Positions 18,838-33,726 of a stretch of 64,000 bases of DNA are shown here, in pieces (position 1 is the stretch's first letter; every line of letters begins with the position of its first letter). Where the stretch lies: NCBI RefSeq assembly GCF_002833405.1, contig NZ_CP025135.1, positions 96,001 to 160,000 on the forward strand. The letters run 5' to 3'. The position numbers were made by a program, and so were the translations under genes. This stretch comes from Planococcus sp. MB-3u-03 (GTDB lineage: Bacteria > Bacillota > Bacilli > Bacillales_A > Planococcaceae). Below the pieces are notes generated by a model that saw only the letters and a program-made list of their open reading frames with translations, was not told where the DNA came from and made no database searches.

Positions 18838-19197
18838 ATGACACAAGAACAAATTCTAGACGCAATCAAAGAAATGACAATTCTTCAACTTAACGACCTA
18901 GTAAAAGCAATCGAAGACGAGTTCGGCGTAACTGCTGCTGCTCCAGTTGCTGCAGCTGCTGCTGGTGGCGCTGCTGAAGCAGAGCAAACAGAATTCGACG
19001 TAATCCTTAACTCAGCTGGCGACCAAAAAATCAAAGTCATCAAAGTTGTTCGCGAAGTTACAGGTCTTGGCCTGAAAGAAGCGAAAGGTCTTGTTGACGA
19101 AGCTCCTAAAGCTCTTAAAGAAGGCGCTACTAAAGAAGAAGCTGAAGAAATCAAAGCTAAACTTGAAGAAGTTGGCGCTTCTGTAGAAGTTAAATAA
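18838..19197 (+). CDS. rplL: 50S ribosomal protein L7/L12
   Basis: L7/L12 dimers recruit translation GTPases. The 119-residue acidic protein has an N-terminal dimerisation helix ([20 protein letters not shown]), an alanine-rich flexible hinge (~residues 36-49) and the C-terminal factor-binding domain ([20 protein letters not shown]). AGGAGG lies before the ATG. It is followed by a strong terminator, which ends the rplJL unit. Confidence 0.97.
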   Translation: MTQEQILDAIKEMTILQLNDLVKAIEDEFGVTAAAPVAAAAAGGAAEAEQTEFDVILNSAGDQKIKVIKVVREVTGLGLKEAKGLVDEAPKALKEGATKEEAEEIKAKLEEVGASVEVK

Positions 19198-19220
19198 TTC
19201 ACCTATATTACAAGAAAGAA

Positions 19221-19251
19221 AGCTCGTCAGTATTCACCGACGGGCTTTTTC
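19221..19251 (+). terminator. Terminator after rplL
   Basis: AGCTCGTC and GACGGGCT pair (one G-U) over a 10-base loop, followed by a T-rich tail. Flanking A-rich and T-rich tracts lengthen the stem. Confidence 0.87.
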
Positions 19252-19310
19252 TTCTTTTTAAATCCAATCCAGTGAGAACTTGAGATTGTATGATGGAAGG
19301 AGGACTCCGT

Positions 19311-19913
19311 ATGTCCCAGCATTATTATTCCAAAAATCCTCAAACTAAAAGCAAACCCCAAGAGTGGACCTACACATTGCGGGGCGAGACGTTCCGGTTT
19401 CAAACGGATTCAGGCGTTTTCAGCAAAAATGAAGTCGACTTCGGTTCACGGCTATTGATTGAGGCGTTTGATGAACCGGTTGTAGAAGGCCCTATCCTCG
19501 ATGTGGGCTGCGGGTATGGACCAATCGGAATGGCTATCGCCAAAGCATTTCCACAAAGACATGTGCACATGGTGGACATCAATGCCAGAGCCATTGAACT
19601 CGCACAAAAAAACACCGTGTTAAACGGCGTTGAGAATGTTTCAGTCTATGAAAGCGACGGCTTGTCCAATGTTGAACAACAAGGATTCGGCGCTATTTTA
19701 ACAAATCCGCCAATTCGTGCGGGAAAAGAGACGATTTTCCGGTTTTATGAAGAAGCGCATGCAAAGCTTGCGGCTTCTGGATCGTTATGGGTTGTCATAC
19801 AGAAAAAGCAAGGCGCCCCTTCGACTCAAGAGAAATTGCAGGAGTTGTTCGGCGACGTCCGGGTGGCCGATAAGAAGAAAGGTTACTTTATTTTCGAGGC
19901 CAGAAAAGTTTGA
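19311..19913 (+). CDS. RsmC-like class I SAM-dependent methyltransferase (YbxB)
   Basis: The 200-residue protein has a class I methyltransferase core: SAM motif I PILDVGCGYGPIGMAIA (~62-78), an acidic motif II in HMVDINARAIELA and the catalytic NPPI in ILTNPPIRAG (~127-136), typical of base N-methyltransferases such as RsmC (16S rRNA m2G). The substrate is inferred from family. I chose ATG 19311 because AAGGAGG precedes it; the ATG at 19290 overlaps this site. Its place between rplL and rpoB matches ybxB in B. subtilis. Confidence 0.92.
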   Translation: MSQHYYSKNPQTKSKPQEWTYTLRGETFRFQTDSGVFSKNEVDFGSRLLIEAFDEPVVEGPILDVGCGYGPIGMAIAKAFPQRHVHMVDINARAIELAQKNTVLNGVENVSVYESDGLSNVEQQGFGAILTNPPIRAGKETIFRFYEEAHAKLAASGSLWVVIQKKQGAPSTQEKLQELFGDVRVADKKKGYFIFEARKV

Positions 19914-19941
19914 CTTGACAAAATGCCTGTGATATTATAAT
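19910..19941 (+). promoter_or_regulatory. Promoter of rpoB-rpoC
   Basis: TTGACT is followed after 17 bases by TATTAT. An overlapping alternative is TTGACA with TATAAT at a 15-base spacer. The promoter overlaps the end of the methyltransferase gene. Confidence 0.75.
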
Positions 19942-20021
19942 AAAATGCAAAAAATATTATTTTGAGGTCGTTTGCCCTTTTTCGGGCAGAGCATGGCGGC
20001 CAGTTTTAACATGTGTAAACC

Positions 20022-20062
20022 GAAAATGAGCTCATATGCGGTCTCGTTTTCTTTTTGTCTTT
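20022..20062 (+). terminator. Attenuator hairpin in the rpoB leader
   Basis: GAAAATGAG and CTCGTTTTC form a 9-bp stem with one T-G pair, followed by TTTTTGTCTTTT. It lies about 70 bases before the rpoB start and downstream of its promoter, so it should attenuate rpoBC. An upstream hairpin GCCC/GGGC at about 19976-19987 could take part in folding. Confidence 0.72.
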
Positions 20063-20129
20063 TCGATATCATACACTATTTTACAGATATCGCAAAGTCC
20101 TATAATCGTTTTATTGAGGGGTGAATAAG

Positions 20130-23100
20130 TTGACAGGTCAACTAGTTCAGTACGGTCAGCATCGTCAACGCAGAAGTTTTTCGAGAATCAGTGAAGTTCT
20201 AGATCTCCCGAATCTGATTGAGATCCAATCGTCTTCTTACGAATGGTTCTTAGAAGAGGGGCTCCGTGAAATGTTCCGCGACATTTCACCAATCGAAGAT
20301 TTCACAGGAAACCTTTCCTTGGAATTCGTCGACTACAGCCTAGCGGATCCTAAGTACCCGGTTGATGAATCGAAAGAACGGGACGTTACTTACGCAGCGC
20401 CACTCCGCGTAAAAGTGCGTCTTCACAACAAAGAGACGGATGAAGTGAAAGAACAGGACGTCTTCATGGGCGATTTCCCATTAATGACAGAAACTGGTAC
20501 TTTCGTCATCAACGGCGCAGAGCGCGTCATCGTTTCGCAATTAGTACGCTCACCAAGCGTCTATTTCCACGACAAGACAGATAAAAACGGCAAACGAGGT
20601 TTTGGCGCTACTGTCATTCCAAACCGTGGTGCATGGCTTGAGTATGAAACCGATGCAAAAGATGTCGTATACGTACGCATCGACCGCACACGCAAATTGC
20701 CTGTAACGGTTCTTCTGCGTGCGTTAGGCTTTGGTTCCGACCAGGAAATCATTGAATTGCTCGGCGATAACGAGTATTTGCAGAACACATTGGAAAAAGA
20801 CAATACCGAAAACACGGAAAAAGCGCTTCTTGAGATCTATGAGCGCCTACGCCCTGGAGAGCCACCGACAGTAGAAAGCGCTAAGAGCTTACTCTACTCA
20901 CGTTTCTTCGACCCAAAACGCTATGACTTGGCGAATGTCGGCCGCTACAAGATGAACAAAAAGCTTCATATTAAAAATCGCTTGTTCAATCAGACGATTG
21001 CAGAAACACTCGTTGATCCTGAAACGGGCGAGATTTTAGTAGAAGCTGGAACTGTTATTGACCGCCGTGTCCTTGACCGCTTGATCCCTAATTTGGAGAA
21101 TGGCGTTGGTTTTCATACCGTTTCCCAAGCTGGAGGCGTGCTTGAAGACGACGTAACACTTCAATCCATTAAAATCTATGCGCCAAATGACGATGAGCAA
21201 AAAGAAATCACCGTCATCAGCAATGCATATATCGAAGACAAGATCAAAAATGTAACGCCTGCGGATATCATCTCGTCTATCAGCTACTTCTTCAACTTGC
21301 TGCATGGCGTCGGCAACACAGATGATATTGACCACCTAGGTAACCGTCGTCTGCGTTCAGTTGGCGAACTTCTACAGAACCAATTCCGTATCGGCTTGTC
21401 CCGTATGGAACGCGTGGTGCGCGAGCGCATGTCGATCAACGACACGCAATCGATCGTACCTCAGCAATTGATCAATATCCGCCCGGTTATTGCATCGATT
21501 AAAGAGTTCTTCGGAAGCTCCCAATTGTCCCAGTTCATGGACCAAACGAACCCGCTTGCTGAATTGACGCATAAACGCCGTCTATCTGCGCTTGGGCCCG
21601 GTGGTTTGACGCGTGAACGCGCCGGCTTTGAAGTGCGTGACGTTCACTACTCTCACTACGGCCGCATGTGCCCGATCGAAACGCCTGAGGGCCCGAACAT
21701 CGGCTTGATCAACACACTTTCAACATTTGCGAAAGTGAATAAATTCGGATTCATCGAAACACCTTATCGCCGTGTCGATCCGGAGACGAATAAAGTCACC
21801 GACCAGATCGATTACTTAACGGCTGATGAAGAAGACAACTATGTCGTCGCTCAGGCGAATTCACGCTTGAATGAAGACGGATCGTTTGTCGAAGAAGAAG
21901 TCGTTGCCCGCTTCCGCGGTGAGAACACCGTTTACAGCCGCTCTAGCATCGATTATATGGACGTTTCTCCAAAACAAGTCGTGTCTGTTGCGACTGCTTG
22001 TATTCCGTTCCTTGAAAACGATGACTCCAACCGTGCGTTGATGGGAGCGAACATGCAACGTCAAGCTGTGCCTCTATTGAACCCAGAAGCTCCGTTTGTC
22101 GGAACTGGCATGGAGCACTTAGCCGCACGTGATTCAGGCGCTGCCGTAATCGCGAAGAATGGCGGAATTGTCGAATTCGTTGAAGCGAAAGAGATTCGCG
22201 TTCGCCGCATCGAAAACGTAGAAGGCAATGAAGTCAAAGGCGATGTGGATACGTATCGCCTGCAAAAATTCATCCGTTCAAACCAAGGTACCAGCTATAA
22301 CCAGCGCCCGATTGTTAAAGTCGGCGATCGTGTAGAAAAACGCGATATCCTGGCTGACGGACCTTCAATGGAACGCGGTGAAATGGCGCTTGGCCGTAAC
22401 GTGCTTGTCGGATTCATGACTTGGGACGGCTTTAACTATGAGGATGCGATCATCATGAGTGAGCGCCTCGTTAAAGATGATGTCTACACGTCGATCCATA
22501 TCGAAGAATACGAATCAGATTCCCGTGATACAAAGCTCGGGCCTGAAGAAATCACGCGTGATATTCCAAACGTCGGCGAAGATGCTTTGCGCAACTTGGA
22601 CGACCGCGGCATCATCCGTGTCGGTGCTGAAGTGAAAGATGGCGACATCCTAGTCGGTAAAGTAACGCCTAAAGGGGTTACGGAACTGACAGCAGAAGAA
22701 CGCCTGCTTCATGCAATCTTCGGTGAAAAAGCGCGTGAAGTACGCGATACTTCATTGCGTGTGCCTCACGGTGCAGGCGGGATCGTGCTTGATGTGAAAA
22801 TCTTCAACCGTGAAGATGGCGACGAATTGCCGCCAGGCGTTAACCAATTGGTGCGCGCTTATATTGTCCAAAAACGGAAAATCTCCGTCGGCGACAAAAT
22901 GGCCGGACGTCACGGGAACAAAGGTGTTATCTCCCGCATCTTGCCAGAAGAAGACATGCCATTCATGCCGGATGGCACGCCGATCGATATCATGTTGAAC
23001 CCGCTTGGTGTTCCGTCCCGTATGAATATCGGTCAGGTGCTTGAACTTCACCTCGGCATGGCTTCCCGTTCTCTAGGCCTTCATATGGCATCATCCGTAT

Positions 23101-23684
23101 TTGATGGCGCGAATGAAGAAGATGTCTGGGAAACGATGGAAGAAGCTGGAATGCCACGCGACGGAAAAACCATCCTTTATGATGGCCGTTCCGGTGAGCC
23201 ATTCGATAACCGCGTATCTGTCGGGATCATGTACATGATCAAACTGGCACACATGGTTGACGATAAGCTTCATGCACGTTCAACTGGACCTTACTCACTG
23301 GTTACGCAACAGCCACTCGGCGGTAAAGCGCAATTTGGCGGTCAGCGTTTCGGGGAGATGGAAGTTTGGGCACTTGAAGCATACGGTGCTGCCCATACAC
23401 TCCAAGAAATCTTGACAGTTAAATCAGATGACGTGGTCGGCCGTGTGAAAACTTATGAAGCGATTGTCAAAGGTGAAAGTGTTCCAGAACCAAGTGTTCC
23501 AGAATCATTCAAAGTATTGATCAAAGAGCTTCAAAGTTTGGGTATGGACGTCAAAATGCTCACAATCGATGATGAAGAAATCGAATTGCGCGATTTGGAT
23601 GAAGAAGACGATCTTCAACCTGCAGATTCACTTAATATCTTGCCGATCGCCGACGAAGAATCACCAGTAGGCACGATTGAATAA
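20130..23684 (+). CDS. rpoB: RNA polymerase beta subunit
   Basis: Beta subunit of core RNA polymerase. I chose the TTG at 20130 (1184 residues) because GAGGGGTG lies 6 bases upstream and the product then begins [17 protein letters not shown], as in B. subtilis, which also uses TTG. The GTG at 20121 is part of that ribosome binding site. The rifampicin region reads [20 protein letters not shown] then [10 protein letters not shown], a wild-type pattern. The catalytic-core segment [15 protein letters not shown] is intact. Preceded by a promoter and an attenuator. Confidence 0.97.
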   Translation: MTGQLVQYGQHRQRRSFSRISEVLDLPNLIEIQSSSYEWFLEEGLREMFRDISPIEDFTGNLSLEFVDYSLADPKYPVDESKERDVTYAAPLRVKVRLHNKETDEVKEQDVFMGDFPLMTETGTFVINGAERVIVSQLVRSPSVYFHDKTDKNGKRGFGATVIPNRGAWLEYETDAKDVVYVRIDRTRKLPVTVLLRALGFGSDQEIIELLGDNEYLQNTLEKDNTENTEKALLEIYERLRPGEPPTVESAKSLLYSRFFDPKRYDLANVGRYKMNKKLHIKNRLFNQTIAETLVDPETGEILVEAGTVIDRRVLDRLIPNLENGVGFHTVSQAGGVLEDDVTLQSIKIYAPNDDEQKEITVISNAYIEDKIKNVTPADIISSISYFFNLLHGVGNTDDIDHLGNRRLRSVGELLQNQFRIGLSRMERVVRERMSINDTQSIVPQQLINIRPVIASIKEFFGSSQLSQFMDQTNPLAELTHKRRLSALGPGGLTRERAGFEVRDVHYSHYGRMCPIETPEGPNIGLINTLSTFAKVNKFGFIETPYRRVDPETNKVTDQIDYLTADEEDNYVVAQANSRLNEDGSFVEEEVVARFRGENTVYSRSSIDYMDVSPKQVVSVATACIPFLENDDSNRALMGANMQRQAVPLLNPEAPFVGTGMEHLAARDSGAAVIAKNGGIVEFVEAKEIRVRRIENVEGNEVKGDVDTYRLQKFIRSNQGTSYNQRPIVKVGDRVEKRDILADGPSMERGEMALGRNVLVGFMTWDGFNYEDAIIMSERLVKDDVYTSIHIEEYESDSRDTKLGPEEITRDIPNVGEDALRNLDDRGIIRVGAEVKDGDILVGKVTPKGVTELTAEERLLHAIFGEKAREVRDTSLRVPHGAGGIVLDVKIFNREDGDELPPGVNQLVRAYIVQKRKISVGDKMAGRHGNKGVISRILPEEDMPFMPDGTPIDIMLNPLGVPSRMNIGQVLELHLGMASRSLGLHMASSVFDGANEEDVWETMEEAGMPRDGKTILYDGRSGEPFDNRVSVGIMYMIKLAHMVDDKLHARSTGPYSLVTQQPLGGKAQFGGQRFGEMEVWALEAYGAAHTLQEILTVKSDDVVGRVKTYEAIVKGESVPEPSVPESFKVLIKELQSLGMDVKMLTIDDEEIELRDLDEEDDLQPADSLNILPIADEESPVGTIE

Positions 23685-23701
23685 AGTATATATAGAAGAA
23701 A

Positions 23702-23724
23702 CCGTCCGGCACAGCGCCGGGCGG
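23702..23724 (+). promoter_or_regulatory. Intercistronic hairpin between rpoB and rpoC
   Basis: CCGTCCGGC and GCCGGGCGG form a 9-bp stem (one T-G pair) over a 5-base loop without a T-run. It may stabilise or process the rpoBC message. Confidence 0.5.
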
Positions 23725-23794
23725 AAACTTATCGATTTAGTCATAAACGAGAAAGAGCCGTACAGAAACTCGAGACAAAAGGGAGGTAGGCTCC

Positions 23795-27400
<3,606 letters not shown>

Positions 27401-27412
27401 GTTAGAAAAACG

Positions 27413-27450
27413 AATCCCGGAGAGCTATACGCTCTCCGGGATTTTTTTTG
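27413..27450 (+). terminator. Terminator of rpoBC
   Basis: AATCCCGGAGAGC and GCTCTCCGGGATT form a perfect 13-bp stem with a 5-base loop and eight T. It splits rpoBC from the rpsL unit. Confidence 0.95.
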
Positions 27451-27459
27451 AAGTTTCGG

Positions 27460-27489
27460 TTGACAGTAACGCATGGTGAATGATAGTAT
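27460..27489 (+). promoter_or_regulatory. Probable promoter of rpsL-rpsG-fusA
   Basis: A perfect TTGACA is followed by TAGTAT after 18 bases. It lies just after the rpoC terminator, which makes a new promoter necessary. Confidence 0.6.
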
Positions 27490-27496
27490 ATTAAGG

Positions 27497-27700
27497 GTTG
27501 ATGATTATCGATCTTTGCATGTCAGGAACATGATCGTCAGGTACTAAGCAAAAACAGTAAAAGCGTTCAGCTTTGCTGGATGTAGCCATGATGGCATTAC
27601 TGGATACCGGTTTTTGTGTAAAATCACAAAGACTTTGTTTTTTACCCAAAAATGAACCACCTGGATATGTGGTATTAGAACACCTTTTGAGAGGAGGAAA
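27497..27700 (+). promoter_or_regulatory. Structured leader of rpsL
   Basis: This gene-free stretch holds a hairpin (CATGT/ACATG at 27518-27532, extended by CGAT/ATCG) and a possible three-way junction closed by CAGTAA (27555) and TTACTG (27597). The junction has arms CAGC-TTT-GCTG and GCC-ATGAT-GGC. A weak TTTGTG/CACAAA hairpin with a later T6 tract (about 27637-27642) may be an attenuator. No known leader family is recognised with confidence. Confidence 0.5.
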
Positions 27701-27705
27701 AATCG

Positions 27706-28125
27706 ATGCCTACTATTAACCAATTGGTTAACAAGCCTCGTAAACCGAAAAGCACTAAATCAGACTCACCAGCGTTGAACAAGGGGTATAACAGCTTCAA
27801 AAAGTCACAGACTAACTTGAGCTCTCCGCAAAAACGCGGCGTCTGCACACGTGTTGGAACGATGACACCAAAAAAACCAAACTCCGCATTGCGTAAATAC
27901 GCACGTGTACGTTTGACAAACCAAATTGAGGTCAATGCATATATCGGCGGCGAAGGTCACAACCTTCAAGAGCACAGTGTTGTTCTTATCCGCGGAGGAC
28001 GCGTAAAAGACCTTCCGGGTGTACGTTACCACGTTGTACGCGGCGCACTTGATACTGCTGGAGTAAACGGCCGTATGCAAGGACGCTCTAAATATGGAAC
28101 AAAACGCCCTAAAGCAAAAAAATAA
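27706..28125 (+). CDS. rpsL: 30S ribosomal protein S12
   Basis: S12 sits in the decoding centre. The 139-residue protein has the conserved [20 protein letters not shown] segment with the streptomycin-related Lys, and [20 protein letters not shown], both wild type. AGGAGG precedes the ATG. First gene of rpsL-rpsG-fusA. Confidence 0.97.
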   Translation: MPTINQLVNKPRKPKSTKSDSPALNKGYNSFKKSQTNLSSPQKRGVCTRVGTMTPKKPNSALRKYARVRLTNQIEVNAYIGGEGHNLQEHSVVLIRGGRVKDLPGVRYHVVRGALDTAGVNGRMQGRSKYGTKRPKAKK

Positions 28126-28145
28126 TAACAATGAATTAACGATAG

Positions 28146-28640
<495 letters not shown>

Positions 28641-28690
28641 ATTCTTGCGAAACTTAAAATCTTATTTCGAGACGGAAGGAGAAAGACCAT

Positions 28691-30769
28691 ATGCCTAGAG
28701 AGTTCTCCTTAGACCATACACGTAATATCGGAATCATGGCTCACATCGATGCCGGTAAAACGACTACTACGGAGCGTATTTTGTATTACACAGGCCGTAT
28801 CCACAAAATCGGCGAAACGCACGAAGGTGCTTCTCAAATGGACTGGATGGAGCAGGAGCAAGAGCGTGGAATCACGATCACATCTGCTGCGACAACAGCT
28901 TCATGGGAAGGCCACCGCGTTAACATCATCGATACTCCTGGACACGTAGACTTCACGGTTGAAGTTGAACGTTCATTGCGTGTACTTGATGGTGCTGTAA
29001 CGGTTCTTGATGCCCAATCAGGCGTTGAGCCACAAACAGAAACTGTATGGCGTCAAGCGACAACATACGGAGTACCGCGTTTGGTATTCATTAACAAAAT
29101 GGATAAAATCGGCGCTGACTTCCTGTATTCAGTAGGCACTCTTCACGATCGCCTGCAAGCTAACGCACATCCGATTCAATTGCCAATCGGCGCAGAAGAC
29201 GAGTTCTCAGGGATCATTGACCTTGTAAACATGAACGCACGCTTTTATGCGAACGATTTGGGAACTGAAATCACTGAAGGCGAAATTCCTGAAGAGTACA
29301 AAGAGCTAGCTGACGAGTGGCACACGAAACTACTCGAAGGCGTTGCTGAGCTTGATGAAGACTTGATGGAAAAATACCTTGGTGGCGAAGAAATTACTGT
29401 TGATGAACTTAAAGCTGCAATCCGTAAAGGAACGCTCGACGTTGAGTTCTACCCAGTAGTTTGCGGAACTGCTTTCAAAAACAAAGGGGTTCAATTGATG
29501 CTTGATGCAGTAATTGATTACCTCCCATCTCCACTAGATGTACCGCCAATGACAGCACTTCGTCCGGATTCAGACGAAGAAGTATTGCGTAAAGCATCTG
29601 AAGACGAGCCTTTCTCTGCCCTGGCATTTAAAGTAATGACAGACCCATATGTAGGGAAATTGACGTTCTTCCGTGTTTACTCGGGTACTTTGAAATCTGG
29701 TTCGTACGTACAAAACTCTTCAAAAGGCAAACGTGAGCGCGTAGGACGTATCCTGCAAATGCACGCTAACTCCCGCGAAGAGATCGCTGAAGTATATTGC
29801 GGGGATATCGCTGCTGCGATCGGCCTGAAAGATACTTCTACAGGCGATACGCTATGCGACGAAAAAGACCAAGTAATCCTTGAGCGCATGGTCTTCCCGG
29901 AACCGGTTATCTCACTTTCAGTAGAGCCGAAATCCAAAGCGGACCAGGACAAGATGGGCCAAGCCCTTGCGAAATTGCAAGAAGAAGACCCAACTTTCCG
30001 TGCGCATACAGACCAGGAAACTGGTCAAACGATCATCGCGGGTATGGGTGAGCTTCACCTTGATATCCTAGTTGACCGTATGAGACGCGAATTCAACGTT
30101 GAAGCAAACGTCGGAGCTCCTCAGGTATCTTACCGTGAGACATTCCGTCAGTCTGCAAAAGTTGAAGGGAAGTTCGTACGTCAATCCGGTGGTCGTGGTC
30201 AGTTCGGACACGTTTGGATCGAATTCTCTCCAAACGAAGAAGGCGCTGGCTTTGAGTTCGAAAATGGAATTGTCGGTGGTGTTGTTCCGCGTGAATACAT
30301 CCCAGCAGTTGAAGCGGGTCTTCGCGACTCTCTTGATAACGGTGTAGTTGCCGGTTATCCATTGGTCGACATTAAAGCACGTTTGTTCGACGGATCTTAC
30401 CACGATGTTGACTCCAACGAGATGGCGTTTAAAGTTGCTGCTTCTATGGCACTGAAAAACGCTGTATCAAAAGTTAACCCGGTAATCCTTGAGCCGATCA
30501 TGAAAGTTGAAATTGTAATCCCTGAAGAATACCTTGGCGATATCATGGGTGACGTTACGTCTCGCCGTGGACGCGTAGAAGGTATGGACGCTCGCGGAAA
30601 CGCACAAGTTGTCCGTGCAATGGTTCCACTTTCTGAAATGTTCGGTTATGCAACAAACTTGCGTTCTAACACGCAAGGACGCGGTGTGTTCTCTATGCAC
30701 TTCGATCACTACGAAGAAGTGCCGAAATCCATCGCTGAAGAAATTATCAAGAAAAATAAAGGCCAATAA
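28691..30769 (+). CDS. fusA: Elongation factor G
   Basis: EF-G drives translocation and, with RRF, ribosome recycling. The 692-residue protein shows G1 [19 protein letters not shown] (residues ~17-35), G3 DTPGHVDFT (~82) and G4 NKMDKIGAD (~136), followed by domains II-V. AAGGAG precedes the ATG. Part of the str operon with rpsL and rpsG. Confidence 0.97.
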   Translation: MPREFSLDHTRNIGIMAHIDAGKTTTTERILYYTGRIHKIGETHEGASQMDWMEQEQERGITITSAATTASWEGHRVNIIDTPGHVDFTVEVERSLRVLDGAVTVLDAQSGVEPQTETVWRQATTYGVPRLVFINKMDKIGADFLYSVGTLHDRLQANAHPIQLPIGAEDEFSGIIDLVNMNARFYANDLGTEITEGEIPEEYKELADEWHTKLLEGVAELDEDLMEKYLGGEEITVDELKAAIRKGTLDVEFYPVVCGTAFKNKGVQLMLDAVIDYLPSPLDVPPMTALRPDSDEEVLRKASEDEPFSALAFKVMTDPYVGKLTFFRVYSGTLKSGSYVQNSSKGKRERVGRILQMHANSREEIAEVYCGDIAAAIGLKDTSTGDTLCDEKDQVILERMVFPEPVISLSVEPKSKADQDKMGQALAKLQEEDPTFRAHTDQETGQTIIAGMGELHLDILVDRMRREFNVEANVGAPQVSYRETFRQSAKVEGKFVRQSGGRGQFGHVWIEFSPNEEGAGFEFENGIVGGVVPREYIPAVEAGLRDSLDNGVVAGYPLVDIKARLFDGSYHDVDSNEMAFKVAASMALKNAVSKVNPVILEPIMKVEIVIPEEYLGDIMGDVTSRRGRVEGMDARGNAQVVRAMVPLSEMFGYATNLRSNTQGRGVFSMHFDHYEEVPKSIAEEIIKKNKGQ

Positions 30770-30809
30770 TTGAATTTTGACCTTTAATCAAGTATAAATA
30801 GTTTGTATG

Positions 30810-30840
30810 CCCAATCTGCGGTTTATTTTGGCAGCTTGGG
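30810..30840 (+). promoter_or_regulatory. Hairpin in the fusA-tuf intergenic leader
   Basis: CCCAA/TTGGG and CTGC/GCAG helices form one hairpin with a single mismatch and an 11-base loop, no T-run. It lies about 48 bases before the tuf start. A TTGACC at 30777 could be a -35 box, but no matching -10 is clear. Confidence 0.45.
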
Positions 30841-30887
30841 TACTCAAACTACTACTATTAACTTACATTCTGAGGAGGATTTTTCTA

Positions 30888-32075
<1,188 letters not shown>

Positions 32076-32088
32076 TTGCTTTTGCTTA

Positions 32089-32121
32089 AATCCCTAACTC
32101 ATTATGAGTTAGGGGATTTTT
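32089..32121 (+). terminator. Terminator after tuf
   Basis: AATCCCTAACTCA and TGAGTTAGGGGATT pair with one bulged G over a short loop and run into five T. Confidence 0.9.
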
Positions 32122-32319
32122 GCGTTCTTTTAACTAAAGATGAACTTTACGTGACAGCATGAGGGTGTTAAAAGACTGAACGATCGAGGCGTCTGCTAGA
32201 GGATTTTCATTAAAAGCTACTAGTTAAGGAGAGCTTGTCCATCTTTTATACGCAATATATCGCATTTTCATAAAATATTCAAACTTTTTTAAAAACATTT
32301 TAAACCGCGCTACGACAAC

Positions 32320-32337
32320 AATGTAAACGGATACAAA
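32320..32337 (+). promoter_or_regulatory. CcpA cre site upstream of ilvE
   Basis: AATGTAAACGGATACAAA matches the published cre consensus WWTGNAARCGNWWWCAWW at every fixed position. Its centre is about 88 bases upstream of the expected start of transcription. B. subtilis CcpA activates ilv-leu from a site at a similar distance, so activation rather than repression is likely. Confidence 0.75.
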
Positions 32338-32344
32338 TGATTTC

Positions 32345-32359
32345 AATGTTCAGAATTAG
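32345..32359 (+). promoter_or_regulatory. Possible CodY box upstream of ilvE
   Basis: AATGTTCAGAATTAG matches the CodY consensus AATTTTCWGAAAATT at 10 of 15 positions, with an intact TTCAGAA core. A second 10-of-15 candidate is AATATTCAAACTTTT near 32275. CodY represses branched-chain synthesis in relatives, but the match is weak. Confidence 0.35.
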
Positions 32360-32381
32360 CAAAAAAATCGCATTTTGTTTG

Positions 32382-32410
32382 TTGACACCCTTTGGAATAG
32401 GCGATATGAT
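32382..32410 (+). promoter_or_regulatory. Promoter of ilvE and the ilv-leu region
   Basis: A perfect TTGACA, 17-base spacer and TATGAT. The region from the tuf terminator to here (about 260 bases) holds no gene, only the AT-rich promoter-upstream DNA with the cre site. Confidence 0.88.
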
Positions 32411-32484
32411 AGCAACAATTTAACAGAACAAAGCATTTACAGCGCTAATCCTCATAAAAAATTTCGGAGAAAGAAGTGGACATC

Positions 32485-33387
32485 ATGACTGAACAAGTAA
32501 TCTATATGAATGGTGAATTTGTAAAAAAAGAAGATGCCAAGGTTTCAGTTTATGATCATGGCTTCCTATATGGCGACGGAGTCTTCGAAGGCATTCGTTC
32601 ATACAACGGAAATGTCTTTCGTTTAGAAGAACACCTGGAGCGCCTTTACGATTCGGCTAAATCAGTGATGCTTGAAATTCCGCATACTTTCGAAGAAATG
32701 ACGCAGCTGGTCGTGGAAACGCTCCGGCAAAACAAATTGAAGGATGCCTATATCCGCTTAGTCGTCTCACGCGGGGTTGGAAATTTGGGGCTCGATCCAT
32801 TCAGCTGTGCAACGCCGAATGTCATCGTCATCGCAGAGCCGCTTTCTTTATTCCCGAAAGCTTTATACGACAGCGGTATTGAAATCGTCTCGGTCGCTTC
32901 AAGAAGAAGCCGCTCAGACGTCCTTAGCCCGAAAGTGAAATCACTGAACTATATGAACAATATTCTAGTGAAGATCGAAGCAAGCCTGGCTGGTGTCTCT
33001 GAAGCACTCATGCTGAACGATCAAGGCTATGTGGCTGAAGGATCGGCCGATAATATCTTCATTGTCCGCAAAAACAAATTGCTGACGCCTCCCGGTTATG
33101 TAGGGGCGCTTGAAGGAATTACGCGCAACGCCATCATGGAGGTCGCAGCTGAAAAAGGCTACCAAATGGAAGAAGGCGTCTTTACTAGACACGATGTCTA
33201 CGTCGCGGACGAAGTGTTCCTGACAGGGACGGCAGCAGAAGTCATCGCCGTCATCAAAGTGGATGGACGCGTGATCGGCGACGGCAAGCCAGGGCCTGTC
33301 ACCAATGATCTTCTCGAAGCATTCCGCGAGCTGGTGCAGCAAGACGGCGTTAAAGTGTATAACGAAGAACATCTAAACGTAGTATAA
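32485..33387 (+). CDS. ilvE: Branched-chain amino acid aminotransferase (fold type IV)
   Basis: A PLP enzyme that makes Leu, Ile and Val from their 2-oxo acids. The 300-residue protein has VSVYDHGFLYGDGVFEGIRS (~residues 23-42) and the catalytic Lys in SPKVKSLNYMNNILVK (~153), with EGSADNIFIV near residue 188 binding the cofactor. ATG 32485 is preferred over GTG 32476, since the latter lies in the probable site AAAGAAGTGG. It comes first in the branched-chain block, ahead of the T-box, so it escapes tRNA control. Confidence 0.92.
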   Translation: MTEQVIYMNGEFVKKEDAKVSVYDHGFLYGDGVFEGIRSYNGNVFRLEEHLERLYDSAKSVMLEIPHTFEEMTQLVVETLRQNKLKDAYIRLVVSRGVGNLGLDPFSCATPNVIVIAEPLSLFPKALYDSGIEIVSVASRRSRSDVLSPKVKSLNYMNNILVKIEASLAGVSEALMLNDQGYVAEGSADNIFIVRKNKLLTPPGYVGALEGITRNAIMEVAAEKGYQMEEGVFTRHDVYVADEVFLTGTAAEVIAVIKVDGRVIGDGKPGPVTNDLLEAFRELVQQDGVKVYNEEHLNVV

Positions 33388-33394
33388 ATTCATA

Positions 33395-33684
33395 TGATCA
33401 ATTCAATGACGAGGTTAAAGCAAATGGAATACAGCATTCACAGAGAGCCGGGGCGGTGGAAGCCGGCAATGCTGCCAGATGCGACATCCCCTCTGAGTGG
33501 AATGCTGAACGGCTTCGGCCTTCTAGGTGTTCCCGGTGACTGCAAGCGACGGGTTATCGTTATCAGCGGATAAGCAATTATCCAAGAGGCTGCAAATCGC
33601 AGTGAAATAGGGTGGTACCATGAAGCTTTTTCATCCCTATGCAAAGAAGATGTCTTCTTTGTGTAGGGATGAAAAAGCTTTTTC
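33395..33684 (+). promoter_or_regulatory. T-box leader, leucine specific (ilvB-leuD)
   Basis: The T-box core AGGGTGGTACCA lies at 33609-33620. A long terminator follows, with arms AAGCTTTTTCATCCCTA and TAGGGATGAAAAAGCTT and a T-run ending near 33683. The specifier reads CTC (Leu) at 33491-33493, directly before TGAGTGGAAT. This matches the TGC-TGAGTTGAAT context of the cysteine T-box in the same window. Low charged tRNA-Leu should allow read-through into ilvB. Confidence 0.92.
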
Positions 33685-33726
33685 ATTTGCTACTTCCGAA
33701 GACTTAAGAAGAAGGAGGCGGAAAGA

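Noticed and set aside
18937..18980. GCT/GCA-rich repeat in rplL
   Set aside because: It is the normal alanine-rich hinge of L7/L12.
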